Shown here: in pieces, positions 1 to 4,714 of the stretch
Position numbering within the stretch: the stretch's first letter is position 1
Layout: each line of letters opens with the position of its first letter
Source: Lentisphaeria bacterium
GTDB lineage: Bacteria; Verrucomicrobiota; Lentisphaeria; Victivallales; GWF2-50-93
Direction: 5' to 3'
Assembly: GCA_020056205.1 (NCBI GenBank)
Contig: JAGVIF010000349.1
Location: forward strand, 1 to 6,185
DNA: 6,185 nucleotides
Program-made: the position numbers and the translations under genes
The notes under the pieces: generated by a model
Seen by the model: only the letters and a program-made list of their open reading frames with translations
Told to the model about the DNA's origin: nothing
Database searches by the model: none

Positions 1-455
1 AGAATCACTCCGTGAGTGCATCCTTCGAAAAGAATCTTTTTTTGAAACATGGGGTCTGTCGCTTTCAGTATATGAACGGGAATTTCCGACTCTTCCGCCC
101 CCTCAAGAATTCCTTTCCAGTAATCGCCAATCCATGACTCCTCGTCTTTAATTTTTCCGCTGGAAACGACAAATAATTCCGATACGAATCTTGGATTTTC
201 CCGGACATATGACCCGCTTCTCACCCGCCTCCGTATAAGTCCGGCTAATTCAAGCTCGTTAAGCGCGCGGTTGGTGGTTATCGCCGAAAGATTGTATTCC
301 CTAGCCAGAGCGAACTGACCCAACAATCTTTTATCGGCGGAAAACTCGCCTGACAGTATCCTCCGCCTCATATCATTAAAGACTTCCCGATACTTTATCC
401 TCTTTCTTGGACGTTTGATATTTTTTTTCAGCATAATGCCAAGAAAGATACCCAT
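1..455 (-). CDS. GntR-type transcriptional regulator with LacI-like sensor domain (partial, C-terminus beyond window)
   Basis: The minus-strand frame is open from an ATG at 455-453 to the window edge, giving 151 codons with no stop. Residues about 20-86 form a GntR winged helix: KYREVFNDMRRRILSGEF is helix 1, LAREYNLSAITTNRALNELE is the helix-turn-helix, and GLIRRRVRSGSYVRE is the wing. From about residue 93 a new domain begins (SELFVVSSG, then DYWKGILEGAE, then GCTHGVI). This follows the first strand-helix-strand of LacI/GalR periplasmic-binding-protein-like sensors, so the protein is probably an AraR-like hybrid that binds a sugar or sugar-derived effector. No good Shine-Dalgarno precedes the first ATG; an in-frame ATG at codon 8 (434-432) is an alternative start. 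It is transcribed away from the enolase-like gene across 88 bp, the usual arrangement for a local regulator. The effector and the rest of the sensor domain cannot be seen. Confidence 0.86.
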   Translation of the reverse strand, partial: MGIFLGIMLKKNIKRPRKRIKYREVFNDMRRRILSGEFSADKRLLGQFALAREYNLSAITTNRALNELELAGLIRRRVRSGSYVRENPRFVSELFVVSSGKIKDEESWIGDYWKGILEGAEESEIPVHILKATDPMFQKKILFEGCTHGVI

Positions 456-479
456 TTATTAAAAAAAACCAAATTGAGA

Positions 480-507
480 TTGAAAAAAAAACTGTGTATG
501 ATATAAT
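480..507 (+). promoter_or_regulatory. Sigma-70-type promoter for the enolase-like gene
   Basis: TTGAAA at 480-485 is followed after 16 bp by a consensus TATAAT at 502-507, placing the transcription start near 514 and leaving a leader of about 30 nt before the ATG at 544. A purine-rich GGAAAGGGG at 523-531 lies 12 nt before the ATG and is a possible but distant ribosome binding site. The site lies in the divergent gap with the regulator gene, so repression or activation by that protein is plausible, but I found no clear palindromic operator here. Confidence 0.65.
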
Positions 508-543
508 AAGGGTAGATAATGCGGAAAGGGGCTTGAAGAAAAA

Positions 544-1836
544 ATGATCAGGATAAAAAAAAACGACTGCAATTTTGAACGGGAAGCACTGTTAGCGCCT
601 TTCGGGTTTAAGGGCGGATATCTGAGCGAGTTATGGCAGACCGCCGTAATGCTGGAAGACGGCGATAAGCGGAGGGTAATCGGGCTGGGAACGCAGAGCG
701 TCCTGTGGTCCGATGCCGGAGTTTTCACTTCACATCCCGAATCCGCCGGAAACAGCATGATGTTTCTCGCCACCGAATTCGCGGCGCAAAAAGCGCTGAG
801 CGTAAACTGGGACACCCCGTTTGACCTGCTGAAGGCTTTAATCCCGGAAACTTGCGAGTTCGCCAAAAAGATAAGCCGCAATCCTGATATACGGCTGACT
901 TTCATTCTCAATTCTCTTGTCGCTCTCGACAATGCCGCATGGTTGCTTTATTCTAGGACAAAGGAAATCTCATCGTTCGATGATATGATTCCGGAAATCT
1001 ACAAGCCGGCTTTGTCCGCGCGCCACGATACGCTTGTGACAATCCCCCTCATAAGCTATGGTGTTTCCGTTGAAAGCGTCCGCTCTATGCTGGCGGACGG
1101 CTATTGTTTTCTAAAAATAAAAATAGGCTCCGACCCTGAAAAGGATGGGAATCTTGACAAAATGCTGGAATGGGATATGCGGCGTCTTTCCGAAATCCAC
1201 GAGGTTGCCGAGCGTTTTGAGTCTCCGCACACCGAGTCGGGACGCATACTTTATTACCTCGACGCCAACGGCCGCTATGATTCAATTAAAAGGGTCGAAA
1301 AACTTTTGAGACATGCGAAAAAAATCGGCGCCCTTGAAAGAATAATCATATTGGAGGAACCGTTTCCGGAAGAAGACAATACCAATGTTTCTGATCTTCT
1401 CGTCCGTGTCGCCGCCGATGAGAGCGCCCATTCCGAACACGATGTAGAGGAGCGCATCGCGCTCGGCTATCGCGCTATCGCTCTTAAACCCATTGCCAAA
1501 ACTCTCAGTATGAGCTTAAAAATGGCGAAGATCGTCAAAGAAAAAAATATTCCGTGCTTCTGCGCGGATCTGACGGTTAATCCCATTCTTGTTGACTGGA
1601 ATAAAAACGTTGCCGCCAGGCTCGAACGCCTGCCCGGAATGAAAACAGGCGTAGTTGAGTCCAATGGACATCAGAACTACAAGAATTGGGCAGCCATGTT
1701 ATCAATGCATCCCTGCAGGGACAAGGCGTGGCTCAGCCCTGTGAAAGGAGTTTTTAAGCTCGGCTCAGAATTCTATTCCAGGAGCGGCGGAATTTATGAG
1801 GAAAGCGGGCATTACGCAAAACTTTTCCCGAAATAA
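544..1836 (+). CDS. Enolase-superfamily enzyme, mandelate racemase/muconate lactonizing type
   Basis: The 430-residue protein has the two-domain layout of the superfamily: an N-terminal capping domain (to about residue 160) and a (beta/alpha)7-beta barrel. Visible barrel residues are K191 and K193 (FLKIKIG, end of strand 2), D240 (YYLDANGRYD), E271/E272 (ILEEPFPEE) and D292-E293 (AADES) as the Mg2+ ligands, and K315 (ALKPIAK, end of strand 6). The KxK plus later Lys pattern is that of the muconate cycloisomerase/dipeptide epimerase/OSB synthase subgroup, in which paired lysines abstract a proton alpha to a carboxylate. An insertion at about residues 200-235 lies between the KxK strand and the first metal-ligand strand, and the total is longer than the usual 350-400 residues. 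The substrate cannot be read from the sequence; epimerase, racemase, cycloisomerase and acid-sugar dehydratase are all possible. It is the first gene after the divergent promoter, 38 bp before the oxidoreductase gene, probably in one operon. Confidence 0.85.
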   Translation: MIRIKKNDCNFEREALLAPFGFKGGYLSELWQTAVMLEDGDKRRVIGLGTQSVLWSDAGVFTSHPESAGNSMMFLATEFAAQKALSVNWDTPFDLLKALIPETCEFAKKISRNPDIRLTFILNSLVALDNAAWLLYSRTKEISSFDDMIPEIYKPALSARHDTLVTIPLISYGVSVESVRSMLADGYCFLKIKIGSDPEKDGNLDKMLEWDMRRLSEIHEVAERFESPHTESGRILYYLDANGRYDSIKRVEKLLRHAKKIGALERIIILEEPFPEEDNTNVSDLLVRVAADESAHSEHDVEERIALGYRAIALKPIAKTLSMSLKMAKIVKEKNIPCFCADLTVNPILVDWNKNVAARLERLPGMKTGVVESNGHQNYKNWAAMLSMHPCRDKAWLSPVKGVFKLGSEFYSRSGGIYEESGHYAKLFPK

Positions 1837-1874
1837 AACCCAGTTTTTAATGAAAAATAAAACGGCGCAAAAAT

Positions 1875-3035
1875 ATGGATAAGTTAAAGATCGGTATTGT
1901 TGGAATGGGAAATGTGGGGATATTGCACACCCATTCTCTAATTAAGGGGGCGGTTCCGCGCGCCACATTCTCAGCGGCATGCGATAGTAAAGACAGACTT
2001 GAAACCCTCCGCGGAACTTTGCCAAAGGAAACAATGCTCTTTGAGGATTATGACGCTATGCTCGTCTCCGGCGCATGCCAGGCTGTCATAGTCGCGACAC
2101 CACACTTCCAGCATCCCGAATTAAGCATAAAGGCTCTAAAGGCCGGGCTTCATGTCTTCTGCGAAAAACCCGCCGGCGTTACAGTAAGCTCGGTCAAAAA
2201 ACTGAACGCCATAGCCGAATCATCAGGAAAAGTCTTTTCAATGCATTTCAACAAGCGATTGGAACCGGTTTTCCAGAAACTCCGCTCTATGATCAAAAGC
2301 GGAGAGACAGGACGGATATTTAGGATTAATTGGACATCAACAGCATGGTATCGCACTGAAACCTATTTTAATTCCGCCATATGGCGCGGCACCTGGAGCG
2401 GCGAGGGAGGCGGACTACTTATAAATCAATGCATCCATGACCTCGACATCTGGCATTACCTTTTTGGGATGCCTCAGAGGCTCAGATCCTTCTGCCGTTT
2501 TGGTAAACACCACGATATTGAGGTCGAGGACGAGGCAAGCGTTTTTATGGATTATGCCGACGGTGCCACCGGCATCTTCGTGGCCGGCACCGGCGAGTCT
2601 CCGGGGACAAACAGACTTGAAATCGCCTGCTCGCGCGGCAAAATAGTAGTCGAAAATAAAACTATCCGCTTCCACAGAACTTCCGTGCCGTTGGAAGTCT
2701 TCACTAAAACAGACACAAAAGGCTTCGGCGAGCCAGAGCACTGGATTTGCGATATTCCTACATTCGGACAGGCAGACCTCTCCGGCGGAATGTTGCGCAA
2801 TTTCGTTGACGCTGTATTGAATGGAACCCCGCTTCTTGTAAATGGCATCGAGGGAATAGACAGCCTCGAATTAGAGAACGCCATCCTGCTTTCAACATGG
2901 ATAGACAACTGGGTGAAACTCCCTGTGGATGCCTCCGCCTTTGATGCCGAACTCCAAAAACGCATGAAGAAGTCCAAGAAGAAAAAAGTGACAGGGCAAG
3001 CCAGAATCCTCGACTTAAAAGATTCGTTCAAATAA
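1875..3035 (+). CDS. Gfo/Idh/MocA family NAD(P)-dependent oxidoreductase
   Basis: The 386-residue protein starts with a Rossmann fold: KIGIVGMGNVG at residues 5-15 carries the GxGxxG dinucleotide-binding loop, VIVATPHFQH (71-80) is the typical later strand, and the signature EKP is at 97-99 (VFCEKPAG). The C-terminal domain has GEGGGLLINQCIHDLDIWHYLFG (begins at 176), containing the HxxD pair H188 and D191 expected in the active site. Members oxidise or reduce hydroxyl groups of sugars, inositols or sugar acids using NAD(P); substrate is unknown here. Length is normal apart from a lysine-rich tail (KKSKKKK, 365-371) beyond the usual last strand. No strong Shine-Dalgarno precedes the ATG; with a 38-bp gap to the upstream gene, cotranscription and possibly translational coupling are likely. 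It could supply the oxidation or epimerisation step for the same substrate handled by the enolase-like enzyme. Confidence 0.9.
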   Translation: MDKLKIGIVGMGNVGILHTHSLIKGAVPRATFSAACDSKDRLETLRGTLPKETMLFEDYDAMLVSGACQAVIVATPHFQHPELSIKALKAGLHVFCEKPAGVTVSSVKKLNAIAESSGKVFSMHFNKRLEPVFQKLRSMIKSGETGRIFRINWTSTAWYRTETYFNSAIWRGTWSGEGGGLLINQCIHDLDIWHYLFGMPQRLRSFCRFGKHHDIEVEDEASVFMDYADGATGIFVAGTGESPGTNRLEIACSRGKIVVENKTIRFHRTSVPLEVFTKTDTKGFGEPEHWICDIPTFGQADLSGGMLRNFVDAVLNGTPLLVNGIEGIDSLELENAILLSTWIDNWVKLPVDASAFDAELQKRMKKSKKKKVTGQARILDLKDSFK

Positions 3036-3038
3036 GCA

Positions 3039-3112
3039 AGTAGTTTGCGATCTCCGAGCGCAAGAAACAGAATTGGGAATTGCTCTTTGCGCCAAGAATG
3101 TCGCAAGCTACT
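3039..3112. repeat. Long imperfect inverted repeat (REP/MITE-like stem-loop)
   Basis: AGTAGTTTGCGA (3039-3050) pairs with TCGCAAGCTACT (3101-3112) over 12 positions with one T-G wobble. Inside, GCGCAA (3058-3063) pairs with TTGCGC (3087-3092), and AATT-GGG-AATT (3071-3081) can close the tip. The three nested stems could form one interrupted hairpin of about 74 nt starting 3 nt after the stop codon. There is no U-run directly after it, so a rho-independent terminator is less likely than an interspersed palindromic element, though it could protect the 3' end of the upstream transcript. Confidence 0.6.
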
Positions 3113-3170
3113 GGAAAAACGCCATGCTCCGCCGACACCCGATTTTTAAAAAAATAATTTGAAAAAAAAT

Positions 3171-3198
3171 TTGACAACTAAAATTCTGGATGTATTAT
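3171..3198 (+). promoter_or_regulatory. Strong sigma-70-type promoter upstream of the pseudopilin gene
   Basis: A perfect TTGACA (3171-3176) is followed after 16 bp by TATTAT (3193-3198). The preceding bases, about 3142-3170, are almost pure A/T with runs of seven or eight As, resembling an UP element. Transcription would start near 3205 and give an unusually long leader of about 318 nt before the pseudopilin ATG at 3523, containing all the hairpins described at 3284-3453. Confidence 0.65.
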
Positions 3199-3238
3199 CA
3201 TATCATCAGAACAAAATAATAAGGAAAAATGAAAACGT

Positions 3239-3246
3239 GGGGGGGG
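3239..3246 (+). repeat. G8 homopolymer inside a short start-stop frame
   Basis: Eight consecutive G bases lie in a mini-frame that begins at ATG 3229 (preceded by AAGGA at 3221-3225) and stops at TGA 3259, coding MKTWGGWKNE. Loss of one G would join this start in frame to the ATG at 3254 and its 45-codon frame. Such a tract is prone to slippage, but whether the mini-frame is translated is unknown. The presence of the tract is certain; its function is speculative. Confidence 0.55.
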
Positions 3247-3283
3247 TGGAAAAATGAGTGAGCTGAACAACATTCCTGATTTC

Positions 3284-3343
3284 GGTCGCGGCCTTGCGCG
3301 ACCCTCCATTTTACGCTCGTTTCGGGCGTGGAGGGCCACGCCC
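3284..3343 (+). repeat. Overlapping GC-rich hairpins in the pseudopilin mRNA leader
   Basis: Three perfect inverted repeats share bases. Hairpin A is GGTCGCG (3284-3290) with CGCGACC (3297-3303) around a 6-nt loop. Hairpin B is CCCTCCA (3302-3308) with TGGAGGG (3329-3335). Hairpin C is GGGCGTGG (3324-3331) with CCACGCCC (3336-3343) around an AGGG loop. B competes with C for 3329-3331, occupies C's loop, and overlaps A by two bases at 3302-3303. They may be pieces of interspersed repeats or a switchable leader structure. Confidence 0.65.
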
Positions 3344-3407
3344 CGATGTCGAAAATCGAATCGGTATCTTCGACTCGCCGCGGCCGAATGAAGAAAAGGT
3401 TGACGAC

Positions 3408-3453
3408 GATGCGAAGCATCTTTGGAGTGCGAAGCCCCCGCTTCGCTTTGGAT
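3408..3453. repeat. REP-like palindromes with TTTGGA flanks
   Basis: GATGC-GAA-GCATC (3408-3420) is a compact triloop hairpin. It touches a second perfect hairpin, GCGAAGC-CCCC-GCTTCGC (3429-3446), flanked by TTTGGAGT (3421-3428) on the left and TTTGGAT (3447-3453) on the right. A GC-rich stem with variable core between fixed TTTGGA-type flanks is a common form of interspersed palindromic repeat in large environmental PVC genomes (general impression, not a search result). It lies about 70 bp before the pseudopilin start. Confidence 0.6.
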
Positions 3454-3508
3454 AAAATTGGAAATCGAAAATCGGTTCAAAGTTTTAGGTTCAAAAATTT
3501 TATTTTAC

Positions 3509-3514
3509 AGGAGG
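3509..3514 (+). promoter_or_regulatory. Consensus ribosome binding site that fixes the pseudopilin start
   Basis: AGGAGG lies 8 nt before the ATG at 3523. It is by far the best Shine-Dalgarno in the window and argues for starting the gene there rather than at the upstream in-frame GTG at 3328, which lies inside a hairpin repeat and has no such site. Confidence 0.85.
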
Positions 3515-3522
3515 AAATCACA

Positions 3523-4464
3523 ATGAAAAAAGAGAAAATTGAAGCACGAAGGAAAGAGTGCGGGCTTTCTGAGAATCTTTATGAGGCTGAACAAGCCGGT
3601 AAAACTAAAACTGTAATACCGTTGAACCGTAAAACCGTGATACCATCAAACCGTAATACATCTTTCTCCCACAGATACCGGATTACGGATTACGGATTAC
3701 GTTTTTCTCCATTCACGCTGATAGAATTGCTTGTGGTCATCGCGATTATCTCGATTCTCGCGGCTTTGCTTTTGCCGGCGCTGAAAGCCGCCAAGGAGAT
3801 GGGCAAGGGGATCGCCTGTACAAACAATCTTAAATCAATTGGGTTGGCGATTAACATGTACGCCTCGGACTACGGCGATTACCTCCCGCAGGTTAGCGTC
3901 GATCTGAACTACGACGGAACCGTAGATGTAGGAGGCGGCTTGGTGCCGCACAACCTATGGTACCCCGATCCGCTGTCACCCTACTTGGTTCCGGCCGCCG
4001 CGTTTTACAAAGAAGTTGGATATCGTTGGAAAAGCAACGTTTTTGATTGTCCAAGCTATAAGGGGGACCCTACTCAATGGGGCATTTATTTCTCTTATAC
4101 TCCGACCACGGGCGGCTTTACCCCGCCCGGAAATGTCGCCTCCGGGCCTCGTACGAAACACCAAAAGTTGACCTCTCTCAAGGCGGAAACCGCCCTGCTC
4201 TTCGATGGACCGCAACGCCTGGAAACGACCACCGCCTTCTCGTGGGCCTATCCCACGACGGCCATGGGGGGAAACTACTGGTATGGCAATACTTGGAATG
4301 CCGGTTTTCCTTTCGCTTGGTCAGACTGGCCGCCACGCCACGGTGGAGGTGGCAGGGCGGTCAATTGGCTCTTCGGCGACGGCCACGTCCTATTGCGGCG
4401 GTGGGCGCCGACCAACGGGGTTGACGATGAATTCAGTACCACATGGGTGCTCCAAAAACCGTAG
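3523..4464 (+). CDS. Prepilin-like protein with type IV pilin N-terminal signal and H-Xn-DG C-terminal motif
   Basis: The 313-residue protein begins with an unusually long, basic leader of about 63 residues, then the class III signal [22 protein letters not shown] (starts at residue 64). Processing would fall between P63 and F64, and E68 is the conserved +5 glutamate. The hydrophobic helix covers about 66-86. It is followed by [25 protein letters not shown] (begins at 98), FDCPS (174-178), and [18 protein letters not shown] (272-289). The last matches the processing-associated H-X9-DG pattern but has 12 residues between H273 and D286. These proteins are anchored by the pilin-like helix and probably face the periplasm or outer surface; their exact role is unknown. 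A proline replaces the usual Gly/Ala before the cleavage site, so processing should not be assumed. The leader contains two tandem 8-residue repeats ([16 protein letters not shown]) and a segment encoded by a heptanucleotide repeat. It has its own promoter inside the catabolic cluster. Confidence 0.88.
   Translation: MKKEKIEARRKECGLSENLYEAEQAGKTKTVIPLNRKTVIPSNRNTSFSHRYRITDYGLRFSPFTLIELLVVIAIISILAALLLPALKAAKEMGKGIACTNNLKSIGLAINMYASDYGDYLPQVSVDLNYDGTVDVGGGLVPHNLWYPDPLSPYLVPAAAFYKEVGYRWKSNVFDCPSYKGDPTQWGIYFSYTPTTGGFTPPGNVASGPRTKHQKLTSLKAETALLFDGPQRLETTTAFSWAYPTTAMGGNYWYGNTWNAGFPFAWSDWPPRHGGGGRAVNWLFGDGHVLLRRWAPTNGVDDEFSTTWVLQKP
3607..3654 (+). repeat. Two tandem 24-bp repeats in the pseudopilin leader
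   Basis: Two adjacent 24-bp units (3607-3630 and 3631-3654) match at 19 of 24 positions, both beginning AAAAC and ending AACCGT. They keep the reading frame and encode KTVIPLNR and KTVIPSNR. A partial third unit (AATACATC, from 3655) may follow. Confidence 0.8.
3680..3700 (+). repeat. Heptanucleotide repeat GGATTAC x 3 within coding sequence
   Basis: Three perfect head-to-tail copies of GGATTAC are followed by a further G and preceded by a degenerate GATACC. They lie in the pseudopilin frame 23 bp before the FTLIELL codons and encode RITDYGLR together with bordering bases. Since 7 is not a multiple of 3, gain or loss of a single unit would shift the frame; gain of three would not. Confidence 0.9.
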
Positions 4465-4549
4465 GGGGATGGCGCGCGATTGCCTGGCAAATGAAAACAT
4501 CCATTAAAAATGCAATTTTCAACCTAAAGCAGTATAAAACTTAAATGAG

Positions 4550-4662
4550 CTGATTTCAAAACTCTGAATTCCTGGTAAACCCGTTGGAGTTCACAACTTC
4601 AGTTGTGTATTGGCTTCAATAAGATGCACGGCTGAAGCCGTGAACTCCAACTTTGAAATCAG
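4550..4662. repeat. Paired inverted REP-like element with terminal inverted repeats
   Basis: The outer arms CTGATTTCAAA (4550-4560) and TTTGAAATCAG (4652-4662) are perfect 11-bp inverted repeats. Inside, GTTGGAGTTCAC (4583-4594) pairs with GTGAACTCCAAC (4640-4651) over 12 bp, directly abutting the right outer arm; a 22-nt stretch separates the two on the left. Each inner arm continues into its own hairpin: CACAACTTCAGTTGTG (4592-4607) and CACGGCTGAAGCCGTG (4627-4642). The two 25-nt units (4583-4607 and the complement of 4627-4651) are identical except for two compensatory base-pair changes. This looks like a head-to-head REP pair (BIME-like) or small non-autonomous element, lying between the pseudopilin and amidohydrolase genes. 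No T-run follows, so it is not an ordinary terminator. Confidence 0.8.
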
Positions 4663-4669
4663 ATCAAAT

Positions 4670-4689
4670 AGGCAATTTTGAAATTGCCT
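4670..4689. promoter_or_regulatory. Perfect 9-bp-arm palindrome upstream of the amidohydrolase gene
   Basis: AGGCAATTT-TG-AAATTGCCT is a perfect inverted repeat with a 2-bp centre, ending 25 bp before the amidohydrolase ATG. Its size and symmetry suit a dimeric repressor operator, but it could also be a further small repeat beside the REP pair. No convincing promoter was found in this gap, which weakens the operator reading. Confidence 0.45.
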
Positions 4690-4714
4690 CAAATAACTAC
4701 AGGCGACGTGTCGT

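Larger units (their letters stand above)
3036..3522. other. 487-bp region without a convincing gene, rich in repeats and regulatory signals
   Basis: Between the oxidoreductase stop and the pseudopilin start I see, in order: a long imperfect inverted repeat (3039-3112), an A/T-rich tract (about 3142-3170), a strong promoter (3171-3198), a short start-stop frame at 3229-3261 containing a G8 tract, a run of GC-rich hairpins (3284-3343), a small GATGC-GAA-GCATC hairpin and a REP-like palindrome (3408-3453), two imperfect copies of GGTTCAAAnnTTTTA (3474-3502), and the ribosome binding site of the next gene. Reading frames crossing it (for example the ATG at 3254 giving 45 arginine-rich residues) have no family features and look like translated repeat DNA. 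Confidence 0.75.

Noticed and set aside
459..932. Minus-strand frame of 157 codons antisense to the start of the enolase-like gene
   Set aside because: No recognisable domain or ribosome binding site; it overlaps the well-supported coding frame and runs through the divergent promoter.
2552..3106. Minus-strand frame of 184 codons over the 3' half of the oxidoreductase gene
   Set aside because: It lies almost fully antisense to a well-supported Gfo/Idh/MocA gene, shows no family motif, and its composition is what the complement of that gene would give.
497..3202. Similar TATGATA-type sequences at both promoters (497-503 and the complement of 3196-3202), considered as a shared operator
   Set aside because: The match is only 7 bp, overlaps the -10 boxes and is AT-rich low-complexity sequence, so chance is a sufficient explanation.
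3254..3391. 45-codon plus-strand frame in the region before the pseudopilin
   Set aside because: Arginine-rich product that follows the hairpin repeats, with no protein-family features; treated as translated repeat DNA, though kept as part of the G8 finding.
3328..3522. Upstream GTG start for the pseudopilin gene, adding 65 residues
   Set aside because: The GTG lies within a perfect hairpin without a Shine-Dalgarno, whereas the ATG at 3523 has AGGAGG at ideal distance.
3607..3700. The short tandem repeats considered as a CRISPR array
   Set aside because: The repeats are directly adjacent with no spacers and lie in a coding frame.
4077..4507. Overlapping plus-strand frames within and past the end of the pseudopilin gene
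   Set aside because: They are out-of-frame shadows of a GC-rich coding region whose own frame carries the conserved DGHV motif and a normal stop.
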